A stretch of 64,000 nucleotides of DNA from Vespa crabro (GCF_910589235.1 NC_060960.1:10157619-10221618); one strand, 5' to 3'; positions 36,634 through 51,460 are shown, counted from the first letter of the stretch. Notes: generated by a model from the letters alone, not told the origin. Program-made: numbers and translations.

Positions 36634-39305
36634 TTATTTTTGTTGTGTATTATCCGAGATAGTATCAGGGAATAAAGGATCCCAAAAACCTGTAAAAATA
36701 ATACCTTATAAATACTCACGTAAGATGTATGATATTTTCATACATCTTATATTAATGTCTGTAAAGATTCAAAAATATATGCATATATGAAAATAATTAT
36801 GTAAATTATATTTATACCTGGTGGTGTTGCTTCTCTGGCATAATATACATTTTTGTGACGTGAACATTGATTTTTCCACATTTGTACTTGTTTGTCAGAA
36901 ATACCAGGTTTATTTTTATAATACTATGAGAAAAAAAATTAGTATACATTTAAAAATAATATTACTGAAATTGAATAATTCTATACATATATTTTTACAA
37001 TATGAACAAAGTTACTTAATTTTCTATTACTATCTATAATATTTTACCTCAGCACATTCCCAACAACTCCATTTTTGATTTTTTACTTTATCATCTTTTT
37101 TAGTTGATTTATCTGTATAGATATATTCATGGTCATTTTTTTTCATATTTTCAAGTCTGTAAATTAAAAAATTGTACAATAATATGAATTAATAATGTTT
37201 GTTAAAAATTTTCTTGAGTAAACTTAATATAATACGCATTATACCTAAGTAAATTTTTATTTATTTTTTTATTTACATTATTAATATTATTCTCTTTCTG
37301 AGAATTTTCTTCAAAATATGTTTCATCATCACATGTATATTGAAGTGGATTTAATTCAATCTGTTTTGTACATGCAATTCCCTCATAATTATTCTTTTCA
37401 GCAAGTTTTTGTTTTGATTGAATATCTTGATGAAATGTCAAGCACTTTTTTTTGATATTATCAGTATTCATCTCTGGAGATAAGAAACCATCATCATCAA
37501 TAAAAAAATTTGGATTTTTTGTTGAGCACACTTTATTTTGCATTTCTATAGAATTATTACAGGACAGAGCAGTTACTTTTATATGGTCAGTCTTTTTAAG
37601 TTTTCGTTTTAACTTTATCCGACTTTCATTTTCTAATTGTACGTGTTTGTAATTTGGACTACTTTCTATTACATCCTCAAATATCGCCTCATTCTTATCA
37701 TTAACATCATTTAAATTTATAATATCAATTTTTCTATCACTTATAGCTTCACTTTGCATTATATTTTCTATGGAAGATTTACAATTGAATAGAAATCTTT
37801 TAGATTTTTTTATTGTTACATCTTTCTCAGTAGAAGTTAGAGTAGTATTATCTACCTCTTTTTTAATATTATAAAATGGAAGTGTTGTTTGTCTTAATTT
37901 TTTGTCATCTGATGTTGTATGAAATTTATAATATATAGGACTTCCTTTCTCCTTCATTTGATCCTTTTTAGGACTAACTAAATTATCATTCAACTGTTGT
38001 TTATTTTGATGAGTTTTCTTAAATAATTTTTTTCTGTTCTTCTTATTACATTGTTTATTAACTACGGGAGTATTACAGACAACAAAAGGAGAACAATTAT
38101 TAAAAGATATATTGTTTAAATATTGTTCAGACGTTATACAATTATCGCCAATATTTTGTTCATTATAATCTGATTTGTTATTAGTTTCCACAGTACACGG
38201 AATAATTGTATTGTCACTATTCATAGAAACTTCATTTTCAGAAATCATATTAATAGACTTTTCATCTTTTCGCATAAATATTGGACTTTCAGGTAAAATA
38301 AGATTTGTTGATTTTTTACAAGGAGATTGATATATAGTGTCATCAATATCTATATCCCTGTCAAACAGGGATTTTTCTAAAACGTCATTATTTTCTTTCA
38401 TAAAGCTTTCATTTCTTTTTCTATCATTGATTACTTCTTCTTCATCCGATAGATTTTTTTGATACTTGAATTTTGTTAAAAATTCAACATCTTCGGTAAA
38501 TACGTGTATAGATTTTAAACTAAAATAAATACAATAAAATGTCATTTATTATTTACAATATTATTATAAATAAAAAAATTCTAAAAAAACTATAATCTTC
38601 AAATCAAATTATTATGTATAAAACAATATATATACTTACACATTCTCTTCCTTCCATGCTTCTTGAATTTCTTTGTGTATAGAACTATCAACTCCATAGG
38701 TCTTAACTAAATCCAGATATTTATTCCACAATTCTATAAAAAAATTATGCAAAAATGAGATATTTTCATTTCTTTTAATAACGTAACCTAAAGGATACAT
38801 AATATTATAACATATATAAATACATACATAGATGCGCGCGCACACGCACATACATACATATATACATACGCACGCACAATTATAAATACATGATTAAATA
38901 TAAATGATAACTAAAATAATGTTGAAAATTAAAGATTAACCTTAGTGCTAAATATATAATAAAGCAATGTCAATAGATTGCAAATAATAGATATTATTAT
39001 GCGAATATAAATATTATCATTATCTATATAATAAAAATATTATATTAAGACAGAATAATGAGAAAGTTAAACGGTATTGTTTTGAATATATATTAATCTA
39101 TGTATATTAAACTAAGGAATCCCTATAGATAACAGAAAATTGGTACAAGTTACAAATCTTTTTTTATTATGATGAAAATGAAATATATTTACTTACTTTG
39201 ATACTGCTCGTACGCCTTTTGTAAGATTAGAGCAAAGGTCTTGGTAGCAATCTCAGCGGTTTCATTTTCTACGGAATAATTAAGCCGTGGAACGCTTGAC
39301 ATCAT
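36634..39305 (-). CDS. RBBP8: CtIP/RBBP8 (Sae2/Ctp1 family) DNA end-resection factor
   Basis: The co-factor that stimulates MRE11-RAD50-NBS1 nuclease to start resection at double-strand breaks. Six exons join in frame: 39305-39197, 38733-38640, 38519-37245, 37156-37048, 36923-36818 and 36689-36634, for 582 aa. The C-terminal Sae2 domain is clear: CWEC with cysteines 524 and 527, CSRH at 549-552, and TPPGFWDPLFPDT at 562-574. Thr562-Pro corresponds to the CDK site (human T847) and Thr574 to the ATM/ATR site (human T859). The middle is a low-complexity N/K/S-rich region with RQTTLPF, and the N-terminus is short and helical (FALILQKAYEQYQKLWNKYL), as expected for oligomerisation. It starts with two adjacent ATGs, of which the first is taken. 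Only the C-terminus is diagnostic. Confidence 0.9.
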
Positions 39306-39473
39306 TGTCAATGCTTTTTATGAGGTTAGGTATTGTTAGGCAGTTCGATGCCCTCTTTATTTTCTTTTCCACGGAAGATCGTTAATTATACCGTTATAAT
39401 TTTATTGTATACATCTGTTTCGTGCTGAACATATAAACGAACAAACTCATCAAAGGAAACAAAAGATATTTTA

Positions 39474-39636
39474 TTATCTAGGTTTCCTCAAAATGTTTTC
39501 GATACGTTGGGACGCCTTATCTCTCAATCGCAAAGCGATCCGCCATGTTTCTTCAATAGATAGGGCATTACCGGCAATGGATGACCTAACCTCAGATTCC
39601 TTTAGCTGACACACATTTGTAGGTTGTCTCTTCAAT
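39474..39636 (-). other. Unassigned terminal coding exon candidate
   Basis: On the minus strand an acceptor (CATTTCAG) opens into a G+C-richer stretch. One frame stays open for 53 codons (LKRQPTNVCQLKESEV to IENILRKPR) to a TAG, followed within three bases by AATAAA. This is the profile of a last coding exon. It begins in phase 2, which is compatible with CDK12 exon 7 (ending at 46162), but skipping the three normal last exons would be needed. It may instead belong to a small gene whose 5' exon is not recognised, or be coding only from an ATG at 39674 in AT-rich DNA. I do not recognise the protein. Confidence 0.4.
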
Positions 39637-40485
39637 CTGAAATGTTTGTAAGTATTATTATTAATTATACGCATTTTATTTCATCTTCAAAATTGTTTCA
39701 TAATGTAATTATTGAAATAAATACATTCGGAATGAAATATTGAAAATTTAGATATATATTTATGTATTACAATGATTAATTTGTATATGATTGGATTTAT
39801 CCAAGATTGTTTTTTTATATTATTCATATATTAATATATAATAAATAATTATTACTTATTGTATTTGAAAAATAATAATTCTCTTACTTTATTAACAAAA
39901 AAAATTGTAAATTGCACGTCTTTATTATGCACATATATATATATATATATTTTTTTTTTTCATTATGTACAGTAGATTTTGTAATGTAAATTGGAATTAA
40001 ATATTTACTCATATCTTAAAAATGCTTATGTAGTCATTTCTTAGAGTGCATCCAATCATTCCAAATATTGCTTGTTTATTCAAAAAAAAAAAAAAGGTAA
40101 TTTCTATAATAGACTTAAGATACATATATAAGTAGTTGACTTTCTTTGATGTTGTATACTTTAGTTAAATGAAATTGTTTTTTATAGTAAGAAAATTATA
40201 ATACCAATAACATTAAAACGTAAATCTATGTAGTAGTATAAAGAACACTACTTGTTTTATATATACTATAGTACTGTAGTACTGTTATAGTATTATCAAT
40301 TTTAGTAACATTAAGTATTTATGAAATTATGTATGTATAGATCAATATCCATTAATAAAGATTCTGAAATGACTTGTTTCTGTTTCGATTCTATTTCTAT
40401 TTAATTTTAAAATAGTAATTTAGACCTTTTTCAATTTTATACAAAACATACTTTAAAAAATGTGCAACACTTTATGTACAAGCAA

Positions 40486-43400
40486 TTATGAGCTAAAGGC
40501 TGTTTGAGAGGAAGTCGAGGGTTGGAATAGGTTATGTTCCAGGTTGGTTGATAATTTACCTGGGGGTCGAGTGATAGAAGGGGAAGGATTACAAGTTTCC
40601 AAACCATAACATGACATAAGTGCAGACAGTGCACTGCGTACACCGACTGTTGCCACTTGTGACCATCTACCAGAACTCACTGCATCGTCACCTGCATATA
40701 CAGCATGTGCATCAAAACTTGCCACTGGAACCATCTTTGTATCTGTAAAAAAAGAAATAAGATTAACAAGATCATGATTCCATGAATATAATTAATTAAC
40801 TAACCTATAGAAGGTGGATTCAATATAGGAATATGAGATTCCAGTTGCCCACTTGGTCTTGTATTTCCTGCAAGACGTAGTTCAGCATGCAGATCTCCTA
40901 ACAGTTGCACTACTTTTGGATCAGTCTATAGAATAATTGTAAGAATTTGATAAAGAATCTTAATTGTGATAAATGATTTAAACTTATATCCATTTACCTC
41001 ATTGTCTGATCGCAATGACATAAGATCTTCAACACGAATTGGCTTCCCTTGATTTAAGGCATTTGTGAGAATGCTCAGTTTTCGTGCAAGAGTATCTTCT
41101 GCATTTCCTTCTATGATGTGTGAAGTAATATCTCCCTTTGGATTAGTAGATGATTTAATTGGTGGAGAACTATTATAGTAGTATGATGATGGAGAAACCA
41201 AAAAAGGACCACTCTGATTAAATAATCCATCTCCCCCATAATGTGATTCTGTACTAAGACGATTTGCATGGGAATTGTAGCCTGCTTCCATTTTCAACCG
41301 TTTAGAAGACCTGAAATCAAATCATAATAATATCAGGATTTTATAATAAATTAAAAGATCATTGCATAATTTTGCATAGATAATTTTTATATATGCTATT
41401 GAATATTTTTAATATATATGTTAGCATACAATTAAAAAAATATATATATATATATAAAACAAACATTCTTATCATAAAATATTTAAATTTATTTAAAAAT
41501 TAAGAATAGCAATAGCTAATCAATACTAAGAAAATTTCTAAGCATTCATCAACTTGACATATACTGTATTCAAATATCAATAATTATTGATTAATTATTG
41601 ATTGCATTTCAACTAGTTTACATGAATATATATTAGCTAAACCAAAGTTGCATATATAAGAAAAATAACAATATAAATATTTTAACATAATATATATGTA
41701 TGTGTGAGTAATATAATGCTTTAATTTAAAATTAAAACTATTTAAAAATTTTTTAATGAATAAAATACTTTATAGAATAAAAACATAAATAAAATGGTAT
41801 TATATGCATGCAGATAATAGTGATCATGCAAAGATGAAAAATATCTGAAAATGTACATAATGAGTAAGCTTATGTAATAAACCCCAATATACATATATAT
41901 ATATATATATATATGTATATATTTAAGTAAAACATACAAGTAACATAATATGAATGCTAAGGACTCTTGTATATTACTTATATAAATTTTTTCTTTTATT
42001 TAAATAAATATTTATGTACTTAATTATATTTTATATAAATCAATAATAATTTATTTTAATTAATTATTCTCTATATAAATTAAATGTAACAGAGAAAAAT
42101 TTTTAACAGATTTCATTTGCAGTAATTATTGACATGTGTATAATAAATTATGATGAATGTGTATACATGTATAATGAGAGTAAACCTATATAAATTAGAT
42201 TGTTATCAAGGTAATGGAATTTAAGCAGTTTACATTTTAGTTAGGTAAATGAAAGCATATGTACTGTTACAGGATATGTATATTCTGAAATAAATCATGA
42301 ATTTGGACACCCTCGGTGTAAATGTATATTAACGAATTTGGAATATTTATTACCTATGTAAACTTTTATAAGTGCTACAAAATTTGTCCCTCTATCATTC
42401 AGCCACAATAATTCTATTTCCTGAAACATAATTTGTGTTTGTTAGAATTAATTGCCAATTAGTTGTATGTTGTGCTTACATATTTCATATATATTTTATT
42501 TATTTATTTATTTTTTATTATATTTCAAAGTATATGTTGACATCTGCTAATTCCACAAATAAATGTATATCTCTTCATTATATTTTATTTAATTTAATAA
42601 TTTGAAAATAAACGAATTTTTATAACTGATCAATATTTAATTTTTCAAACGAAACATATAATTTTAATCATCATATCATATATCTCAAGTGACAAAAAAT
42701 TAATTGTTATTTGATTATATTTTGATAATAGATTTTTAACAAATAAGCATAGTGGGTGTTCTTTCAATGATTTATCATTCCAATAGATTTGCATTGTACA
42801 ACAATTATTAACTACAAGTATTGATCAAGTGATTTTAAATATAATAACTAAATTAGTATTATTTGGTCATACTTTATGAAGTTTAATAAGAATAAAACAT
42901 ATATATATATCCTATAAAAAGGTATAAACAATCATTTTGTTTAAGTAACTTTATTGTCCTTACGATGTAATATTAATAAATTTCATTATCAAGTCAAAAG
43001 TAATTAGATACGAAATTATTTATCAGATATTATTAGTTTAAGTTATTGATAAATAATTGCATGTACATGGTTTTAAAGACACTTTTTTTAGTTTAAAAAA
43101 TAATGTAGTACTTGATATTTTTTTTTTTATTTCATAAAACTGACTTATATATAGTAAATTTAAGTTAGGTTGTAAATTTAATGTTGTATCTATATGATGC
43201 TACATATTATTTACACCTAATAAATATAAGAATTGATTATAACAATACTCAAATTTATTTCATTCTAGAAAAGAAGATTCTAAATTACATAAATGTATAT
43301 CATAATACAAACAGTATTATATGGCAAAGCAATACAGATTATTTAATTTATGATTTAATAATTTATTAATAAACTATTGAGAGATATATATATATATATA

Positions 43401-43869
43401 TATAAAGATGGTCCTTAATTTGAATTATAGAACAATAAAAATTTTTTTTTTAATTGTCTATATTATTGGGGATGGTTTTCATTTTTTGAACACCCCCATG
43501 CTTAAATATAAGGATTAACTTAATTTAACATTTTTTTTTTTGAAAATGTTAGCATAAATTAGTTATCATTTTAAACAAGCAGGATTCTCTATAAAAATGC
43601 TTGTCTATAAATTTTATATTATCTTGAATATTACTGTAAACTTCTTTGAAGAGAGAAATATATTGTTTTATTATTATTAGTTTTGGATGCTCTTCATAAA
43701 TGCTTTTATATATATTTAAATAGATTATATAACAATCAATATATATTTTGTGACTTTGGAAATAAGAGAAGTATAAGAAAACATACAGTCAAAACTTACT
43801 ATATACCTTCAAAGAATACGATTCTTTTCTGTTATCCTTTATTCTCTTATAATAATAATAATAATAATA

Positions 43870-43912
<43 letters not shown>

Positions 43913-43944
43913 TAATAATAATAATGATAATAATAATAATAATA

Positions 43945-43983
<39 letters not shown>

Positions 43984-46900
43984 CATCCTTACATGACATG
44001 TACAACATTTTAAAAGATAGGAGATCCTTGGAAAATTAATAAAATTTGTACCATTGTATATTTGAATCTGAAACTGTACAAAATGCTAAAACATTATTTT
44101 ATTTTTATAGCAGATAATATTGTTGGAAGAGGATAAACACGCTTTAATGTAGACATTGTGGAATTGGTAGAGAAAGTAACATATACTTTGTTGTTCTCGC
44201 TTATATAATAAAAAAATTTCTATTTCCCAAGGCCCCAGTGTGTTCTTTTAATCAACACTCATCCTGTAAAGATCACTATTATAAATTTAATAAAATAAAA
44301 TAAAACGAAATAAAAAAAAAAAAAAAGAAAAAAAAAAGAAAAAAAAAAGAAAAAAAAACGTAAAAGGAGACTACAGAGAGTTAAATCATAAATTATTTTA
44401 ATATCATTAAATATTCACTCATTGTCCACAAAAATATTGCATAAAAACACCTTTGGGTATCTAATAAAAGTATATTACAACAATTTAATATTATTTTACA
44501 TTGCAGTGACATACATTTGAAACTGGCAAAGATATAAGTTTCATTATAAGAATGGTACTATGATAAAACACATGCAGAGAAAATAAAAATATTAACAGAC
44601 GTTGTTTACCATTCGTATATCGAAACTTATTATAGTTGTTTATATATAGTACAAATTAACGAACTGTTATTACAGTTTTAAAGAATGACCAATCAAAATA
44701 TAGCTGGTTTATAAATGTAAATGAATAAATTGGCATAACATAAATAAAATTGATTATCAAAGATGTTAAGATTAACAACTTCCATTATATATTCATATGT
44801 AATCCTAACATTATGCACTCCCTGTTCTTGATCTTGCAATAAGTTTTTGCAATCCCTCGTTGATTTAAACTAAAAGGACTTTACATGTTTCAGTCCATCT
44901 GCCCAGACGCGCATATATGTATATATATGCATATATACGTATATGCGTGTATATATATTTATATATATATATATATATTTTTTTTTTTCCCCCTATTTCA
45001 TACTTATTCTTATTTAAATTTTACTTGTTTCTTGGTGAAAAATAATAGTATGATATCACTTTAATATAGCTTTTATAACGTAATATTCAATTATAATCGA
45101 GTTGATTAAATTATAACTCGACTATTTCTGATTTGAGCTTGAATAGTATATTTACAAACATATTACTGATATATTTAAATCTTAGCATACATATGCAAAT
45201 TATGAATGTATATAAATTTATTGGAATAACAGCAGTGCGCATATGTCACTATTTAAGCACTCTGCATGTAAAGAATATTCATGTATGCATATGCATGCCC
45301 ATACACGCATAAATTCATATATGTACATATTTAATCATATTTGGTAGTGAAATAATTAATTGAAAGATATTTCTTAATTTTTTATAAGAAACATTTTGTG
45401 ACCATAATAGCAAAAAATGGTAGTTTTGATCACAGTAAATTGGGAGAGGTACAGATTTTATATAAAGATATAGTAAATGAACTAATTTTCATAATAGGCG
45501 AGCACAAAATCTTAGGATGTGTATATGTGTGTAACAGTACCAACGCCATATTCCAAATCACTATATTATTAAATCATGTAATGCATAGCGACATATAAAA
45601 GTATTTATATAAAAACGTACACATTTAATGAAACGTTCATTGCAGTCCCCTGTGTATTTCTAAATTACACAGATCTTAAATCATCTAAAAGTAATCTGCA
45701 AAATGAAGAGTGCTGGCATCAAATATCTCTGTAGCTCTGACCTTTTTTTTCTTTTTCTTTTTTTCTTTTTTATTTATTTATCTTTTTCTTTTTTATCCCT
45801 ATCTAAAGGCGTCGACTTCTTTGGTCATTCGCCGAGTTCTGACCTTTAAATAGAAAGCAACGTCGTATATGTCCACATATTTATTTTATATCGATCTTCG
45901 ATAGTATTATTGTCGCCTTTAAGCGACTTAAGAAAACTAAAAGAATCTCATTTATTTACTAATTGAAATTTCATGCAAACGAGCGAAGCGAATGAGGTAC
46001 TACACATTTATATATCATCCTTTCAAATTATTCTAGTAACATAATTTGCTAAGAGAGAATAAATGCCAAGCATAACTGCAGTACACAGCCAGCTATGTGT
46101 GTGTAAGCAATTAGTTTCTGGTAAGTTCTGGAACATTAATTGTCTCTCTAGAACTACTCACCCTCCAACGTCTGATATATCTTCAATGGCCCTATGAGGG
46201 CCTCCTCTATTTGGAAGAGCAAGAAGAGGCACTCTTCCCGCAGAGCTCTCATGTTGATCCCGTAACTGACGTTTTCGCTTTTTGCTCCACAATTCATGAC
46301 AATCCTGCCATGTTGGCAACTGAGGTGCTGGCATCCTATTTATAATACGTATTAATATACGTATCGTAAGGATTAATTATAAATACAACTAATTTGAAAA
46401 AAATTCGATGTGTATAAGAAAAACGTACTGCTCAGGTTGGACATTTTTCAACCAATTACTTTTCAGTGCATCGGCTGCTGTTATTCGTTTTTCAGGATCT
46501 AACTCCAACATTCTATCCAAAAGATCCAATGCTGGTGCTGGCATAAAAGAAAACTCTTCTCTTAAACGACGTCTGTGTGACCTTTTTGGTTTAAGCGTAT
46601 GCCATAAGGGTAATTTTATGACAGACGGCCAAACAGCCGGAGTGGGTGTACCACAGATTCGGGAAATCATTTCTAATTGCATCATTTCAACATTTGCCTA
46701 TTTAAAAAAAATGTTTTAAAAATTATATAATCATTTTTATAAATTTCTATGCGTTTCTATGAGTATTATTACCTGAAATAAAGGTTTCTTAGAAAACAGT
46801 TCTCCCAAGATACATCCACAACTCCAAACATCAATAGCAGGCCCATATCGTTCTTCGCCCAATAACAGTTCAGGTGGTCTATACCATAATGTGATAACTT

Positions 46901-49900
46901 TATTGGTATATGGTCTTTGTCGATCTTCTGCATTATAAAGCCTCGCTAATCCGAAATCGGCTAGCTTTACTTCTCCTCTGAAAGATACAAAATTAATAAA
47001 ATAACATCTTGATCATCGAAGTCAAATATTATACTGACTACTATTCCAATAACACGTACTTATTATTCATTAATATGTTAGAACATTTGATATCTCTATG
47101 CAAGAAATTTTTGCTGTGACAATAATTTAGTCCATCTAGTAATTGCTTCATGATACTGGCATTATTCATTTCATTAAAATCAACCATGCCAGATTCTAAG
47201 AGTCCCATTAAGTCGTGATCCATATATTCAAAAACTAAATAAAACGATCCCTTATCCTATAATATAAACATATTAGTAATGTATAATATAATTTGATTAA
47301 TAATACAATATAATACAAAAATAACATAATGGATTTCTTAAAATATTTAGAATTATCATTAATCAATTATGAGACGATATACCTTTCTAAAATCTAAAGC
47401 ATCTTGCTTATCAGTCACTATTTCTCGAAGATTAACAATGTTCTTGTGATTTAACTGTCTCAATATCTTTATCTCGCGGACCGCTGTTATAGGAAAACCT
47501 TCCTTTTCATTTTCTAAGCGAACTTTTTTTAAGGCAACAAGTACACCCGCTCGCTTATCTTGAGCTTTATACACTTGGCCATAAGTACCCTCCCCAATCT
47601 GTGCAATAACTTCAAATACGTCGACGCAACGCTCGCCCCAATCCTTTCCACCAGAGGCAGACATAGGAGTGTGACAATTTCGTGAACCTCTTCTTTTTAA
47701 TATTTTTGGCCTCTTCAATTTTGGCTTTGGAGTAATACGTTCGATCACATGTTGTGGTGGTGTCGCATTTGGATCTTCTTCTCCGCTCAAATCTTCAGAT
47801 CCAGGAACGACTAAAATATAAATATAATCATTGTATTGTATTTATTAGCTTATTTATATTTTCTTTTGATATAAATATGAAAATACTGACCTGGTGGCAT
47901 TGGTAAATCTTTGATGCTCTTTTTCTGTGGTGGTTTTGGAGTTGAAGATGGGAATTTCATTTGTGCTTTACTGGGTGGACTTGGGGAATGACTAGGAGGT
48001 GAATCTATATTCTCCAAATCATTTTGATTAATACCAGGTGGTAAAGGTAATCTTGATAAACTTTTTGTCTTAAACGCTACAATAGGCGGCTTTGGCGGAT
48101 CCACGGATTTCAAAGGAACTAAATTATTTGGTGAATTAAATTTGGACATAACTGTATTTGGTGCTGGAACTGGAATAGGAATAGGTGGTGGAGGAACTGA
48201 TAAATTTGCAAGAACTGTTGGTGGTATTGGTACAGGAATAGGCACTGGTACAGGTACATGTGACAAGCCTGATGTATTTCTAGTCTCAGGTTGAGGCAGT
48301 GGTGGAGGCTGTGCACTCATATTAGCTGGAATGCTCGGACTATTTGTAATAGTAGCATGGCAATTGTTGGATACAGACATTGTAGGTGATGTACGCACAA
48401 CGGTGTGAGATGGTGCACTGGTCCTTGGCATAAGATTTGATGGTGCATTATGTGTCGACAGTATCGGTAATGGTGGAGTTCTTCCTGCTAAATTATTATC
48501 TTCTGTGACCGGAACTGGAATGTTAACAATATCAAGAGATTTCATTGTTTCATTTGATGATTTGGATTGTTCTTTGTGACCTAAAGATTTGTTTTTGTTA
48601 TCAAAGCTGGTTTTATTTTCAGACGGTCCAGTACTTGAATCTTTCTCATCTGTGCCTTCTATAATTTGAACCTCATCTTGATTAACAGCTTTCTCCTTTG
48701 CTGCTTGTAACTTTTTATATGCCAATTCTCTCATATTTCTATCTTTTACAAGTTCAGCAAACAAACTAGTTTCACTAATTTTTGCTTGCACCCTAAGATT
48801 TCTCGCAGTAATACTAGTTGGACTTCTGGCTCTTGACCTATGCGGAGATGGAGAAGGAATCCTCGACGGACGTGGGCTTTTTGATTTATGCTTTCTCGAT
48901 GATTTATGTGATTTACTAGGAGAACGTGATTTTTTAGGACTACGACTTCTTCTTCGTGAACGCGACCTTGAACGCGATTGAATTTTCCTACTCCATCGTC
49001 CAGGACTACGAGATCTTGATCGAGAAAGTGGTAGAGTTAACCTAAATAAATAACAAGTAGTGACATCATATGCATATATACATATATATGTATATATGCA
49101 TATACATATATATGTATGTATAATAATTACACATATACAAAATAATCAGTATTATTACCTGCTCCCAGTAGGACTTCTAATTGATCTTGATTTTCTTTTA
49201 TCCCTTCTATCTTTTTCATGATGTCTATACCTTCGATCAGATCCTCCTTCCTTCCTTCTACGTTTACTTGCAGAAGGAGAGGTAGGAGGATCACCCCTTC
49301 TTCTGTGACTTACAGGACTGGGGCTAAATTCTCGCCTTCTTAATGTTGATGGACTAGGACTATGTCTTGTTCTATGCAACATTGGACTAAAATCTCTTCT
49401 TCGTGGTGGGCTATGATCTCTACGTCTTGCTGGACTAGGACTATGAGGACGCCTACGAGTTGAACTGGTTGTTGCATTAGGACTAGCAGGACTATGTCTT
49501 GTATGTATGTTGGGACTATGCTTTTGCCTTTCTGGACTGTGCTTTCTTGTAGATACACTTGTTTTGTTACCTATAGGCGTTGTTGCTCTAGGTGGTAATA
49601 ACGGTGTATGCGGTGATTCTGTTTGTCGAACAGGTGAAAGAGGCGGAGGTGTAACATTCCTAGGTTGCCTTAACAATTCAAGTTCTACATCGCTAAGACA
49701 TCTTTGCTCCTGAGGAGTAGCAGGTGATATAGGAGAAGTACTATCCTTCAAAGGTAAAGGTGGGGATTCAGACCAATTTTCAACTGGTTTTTCATGATCT
49801 GGACTAATTATAACTTCTTCGGTTATATGATGAGGACTAAGACTGTGAGAGCATCGTTTAGATTTTCTTTTCTTCTTTTTTCCAATACTAGATGAAGGAC

Positions 49901-50483
49901 TTAAACTTCTTTTCTTCTTCTTTTCTCGTTTATGTTTTTTCTCTTTCCTTCTCGCATAACGTCTAGATTCTTCCTCATATTCTGGTGTACCACTATGCAT
50001 ACTTGTTGCAGGTTGTTGTTCGTTTGATGAGTAATGTCTGTTAGAATGTCTATGCTGTACTGGAGGAGAAGGTGAAAGACTAATCGGTGATGCTCCAAGA
50101 GTTCGTTGAGGACTACTTCTGTAATACCTCCTTTGCAGAACAGTTTCAGGTACATCTCCGTCCGTATAACTATTACCTCTGCTATCCTCTGATTGAATTT
50201 CTCCTGCTTCTGGTTCTGATAAATCTTCACTACTTACATCAGAATATTCAACCAATGGTTTTACAATAGAAGAAGCTACAGTTGGTACACTTTCTAAAGA
50301 TTTGTCACGTGATCTCTTCTTCTTCTTTTTACCAGAACTTTTACCCTTTCCATGCCGTCTGTGTCTACTTTTATCAGAGCTTTCGAAGCTATGACGATTT
50401 ACATCACTGCCTGCACTACTTCTCCTCCGTGATCGAAATCTCCCATTACGTTCTCCTCTTTCGATGTCACGACTGCTAGGCAT
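40486..50483 (-). CDS. CDK12: Cyclin-dependent kinase 12 (RNA polymerase II CTD kinase)
   Basis: With cyclin K it phosphorylates Ser2 of the polymerase II tail and supports transcription of long and DNA-repair genes. Ten coding exons join in frame: 50483-49159, 49041-47891, 47810-47383, 47256-47060, 46977-46773, 46697-46429, 46335-46162, 41310-40998, 40925-40805 and 40742-40486, for 1479 aa. The N-terminus is an RS-rich domain, then a proline-rich region. The kinase (about 890-1183) has GEGTYGQVY, VALKK, FPITAVREIKIL (PITALRE-like helix), HRDIKCSN, ADFGLAR and KVITLWYRPPELLLG. The following DCHELWSKKRKRQLR is the CDK12/13 C-terminal basic helix. A 4.85-kb intron separates it from the last three exons. 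The start MPSSRDIERGERN was chosen over an in-frame ATG 60 bases upstream because a splice acceptor (TTTTAG) lies just before it. Confidence 0.95.
43849..43982. repeat. Interrupted (AAT)n microsatellite in the long CDK12 intron
   Basis: About 44 AAT units with scattered G substitutions (TAG and GAT variants). It yields poly-Asn and poly-Tyr ORFs that are not genes. The rest of the intron 41311-46161 is AT-rich and shows A-tracts near 44305-44360 but no exon. Confidence 0.95.
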
Positions 50484-51460
50484 GTCACCTTCTAAAATCA
50501 AAAATATCCGTACTTCAGAAGTAGCATAACGTAATAACATCAATTTTTTTAACGGGTATGAAACTTACTTATTAATTAATAAAAAACATTATATATTAAT
50601 AAGCGTAAAAATAAAGCATGATTATGTATTATATACATATATTTATAAACTAGTTATTTTTACAGAAAATTGATAAAGGTAGAAGATAGATATTTAAAGA
50701 TATTTGGTACAAGATCATATAATTTTGTGATCATAATATTAAATATACTCTTTATTATACTCTTTGACTTGTATAAAACAAATGCTTGAAAATATGTTTT
50801 GTTCAATGAATCTGTACACATCATTCATATTTTTTATTCTAATTTTGAATATATTTAATTTTTAATGGTATAATTCTTCAATAAAAAGATTTTATTGTTG
50901 AATATTAATTTAATCCAAAAATATGAATTACTCAATCAATTAGTATAATTCTACAATATTAATGATTATGAAAAATTGATTTTCTTTTGCTATGAAGATC
51001 GAAGACAAAAGGTATCTTTAAATTTATACTACATACTTCTCCCCTTTTTTTTTTTTTTTTTTTTTTATTTCTAAGTCGATAATCACGTATAAAGAACTTA
51101 CACGTTATACACACGCGAATGTATGAGAGCTATAAACACACAGGTGCGCGCGCGCGCAGTGCACTTCGACATCATATTGCGGAAGACATCCATAGATCAA
51201 AGCCATCGACTTTAATGACTTTTAATGTTATACAAGAGTCATGGAATTAGTTGTAAAACATATTGTACCCATAACACTAGTTATCCAGTTTTCAACAGTT
51301 ACATCAAGAACACGGAATTTTTCAATCGACGAAGGACAGCCGCCATTGCGAAGAACTGAGTGGCAAGGGAGTTGCCCGATTTTCACGAAGAGGAAAAAAA
51401 TACTTAGACAAAATTTTACAAGGCATAAATAACACATTAGTCGATTATATTTACTCACGT

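Noticed and set aside
43683..44039. Poly-Asn and poly-Tyr ORFs in the CDK12 intron
   Set aside because: They translate an AAT microsatellite and its complement.
49340..50479. ORFs overlapping CDK12 exon 1 in other frames and on the plus strand
   Set aside because: They are shadows of the RS-rich coding frame, with no conserved domain.
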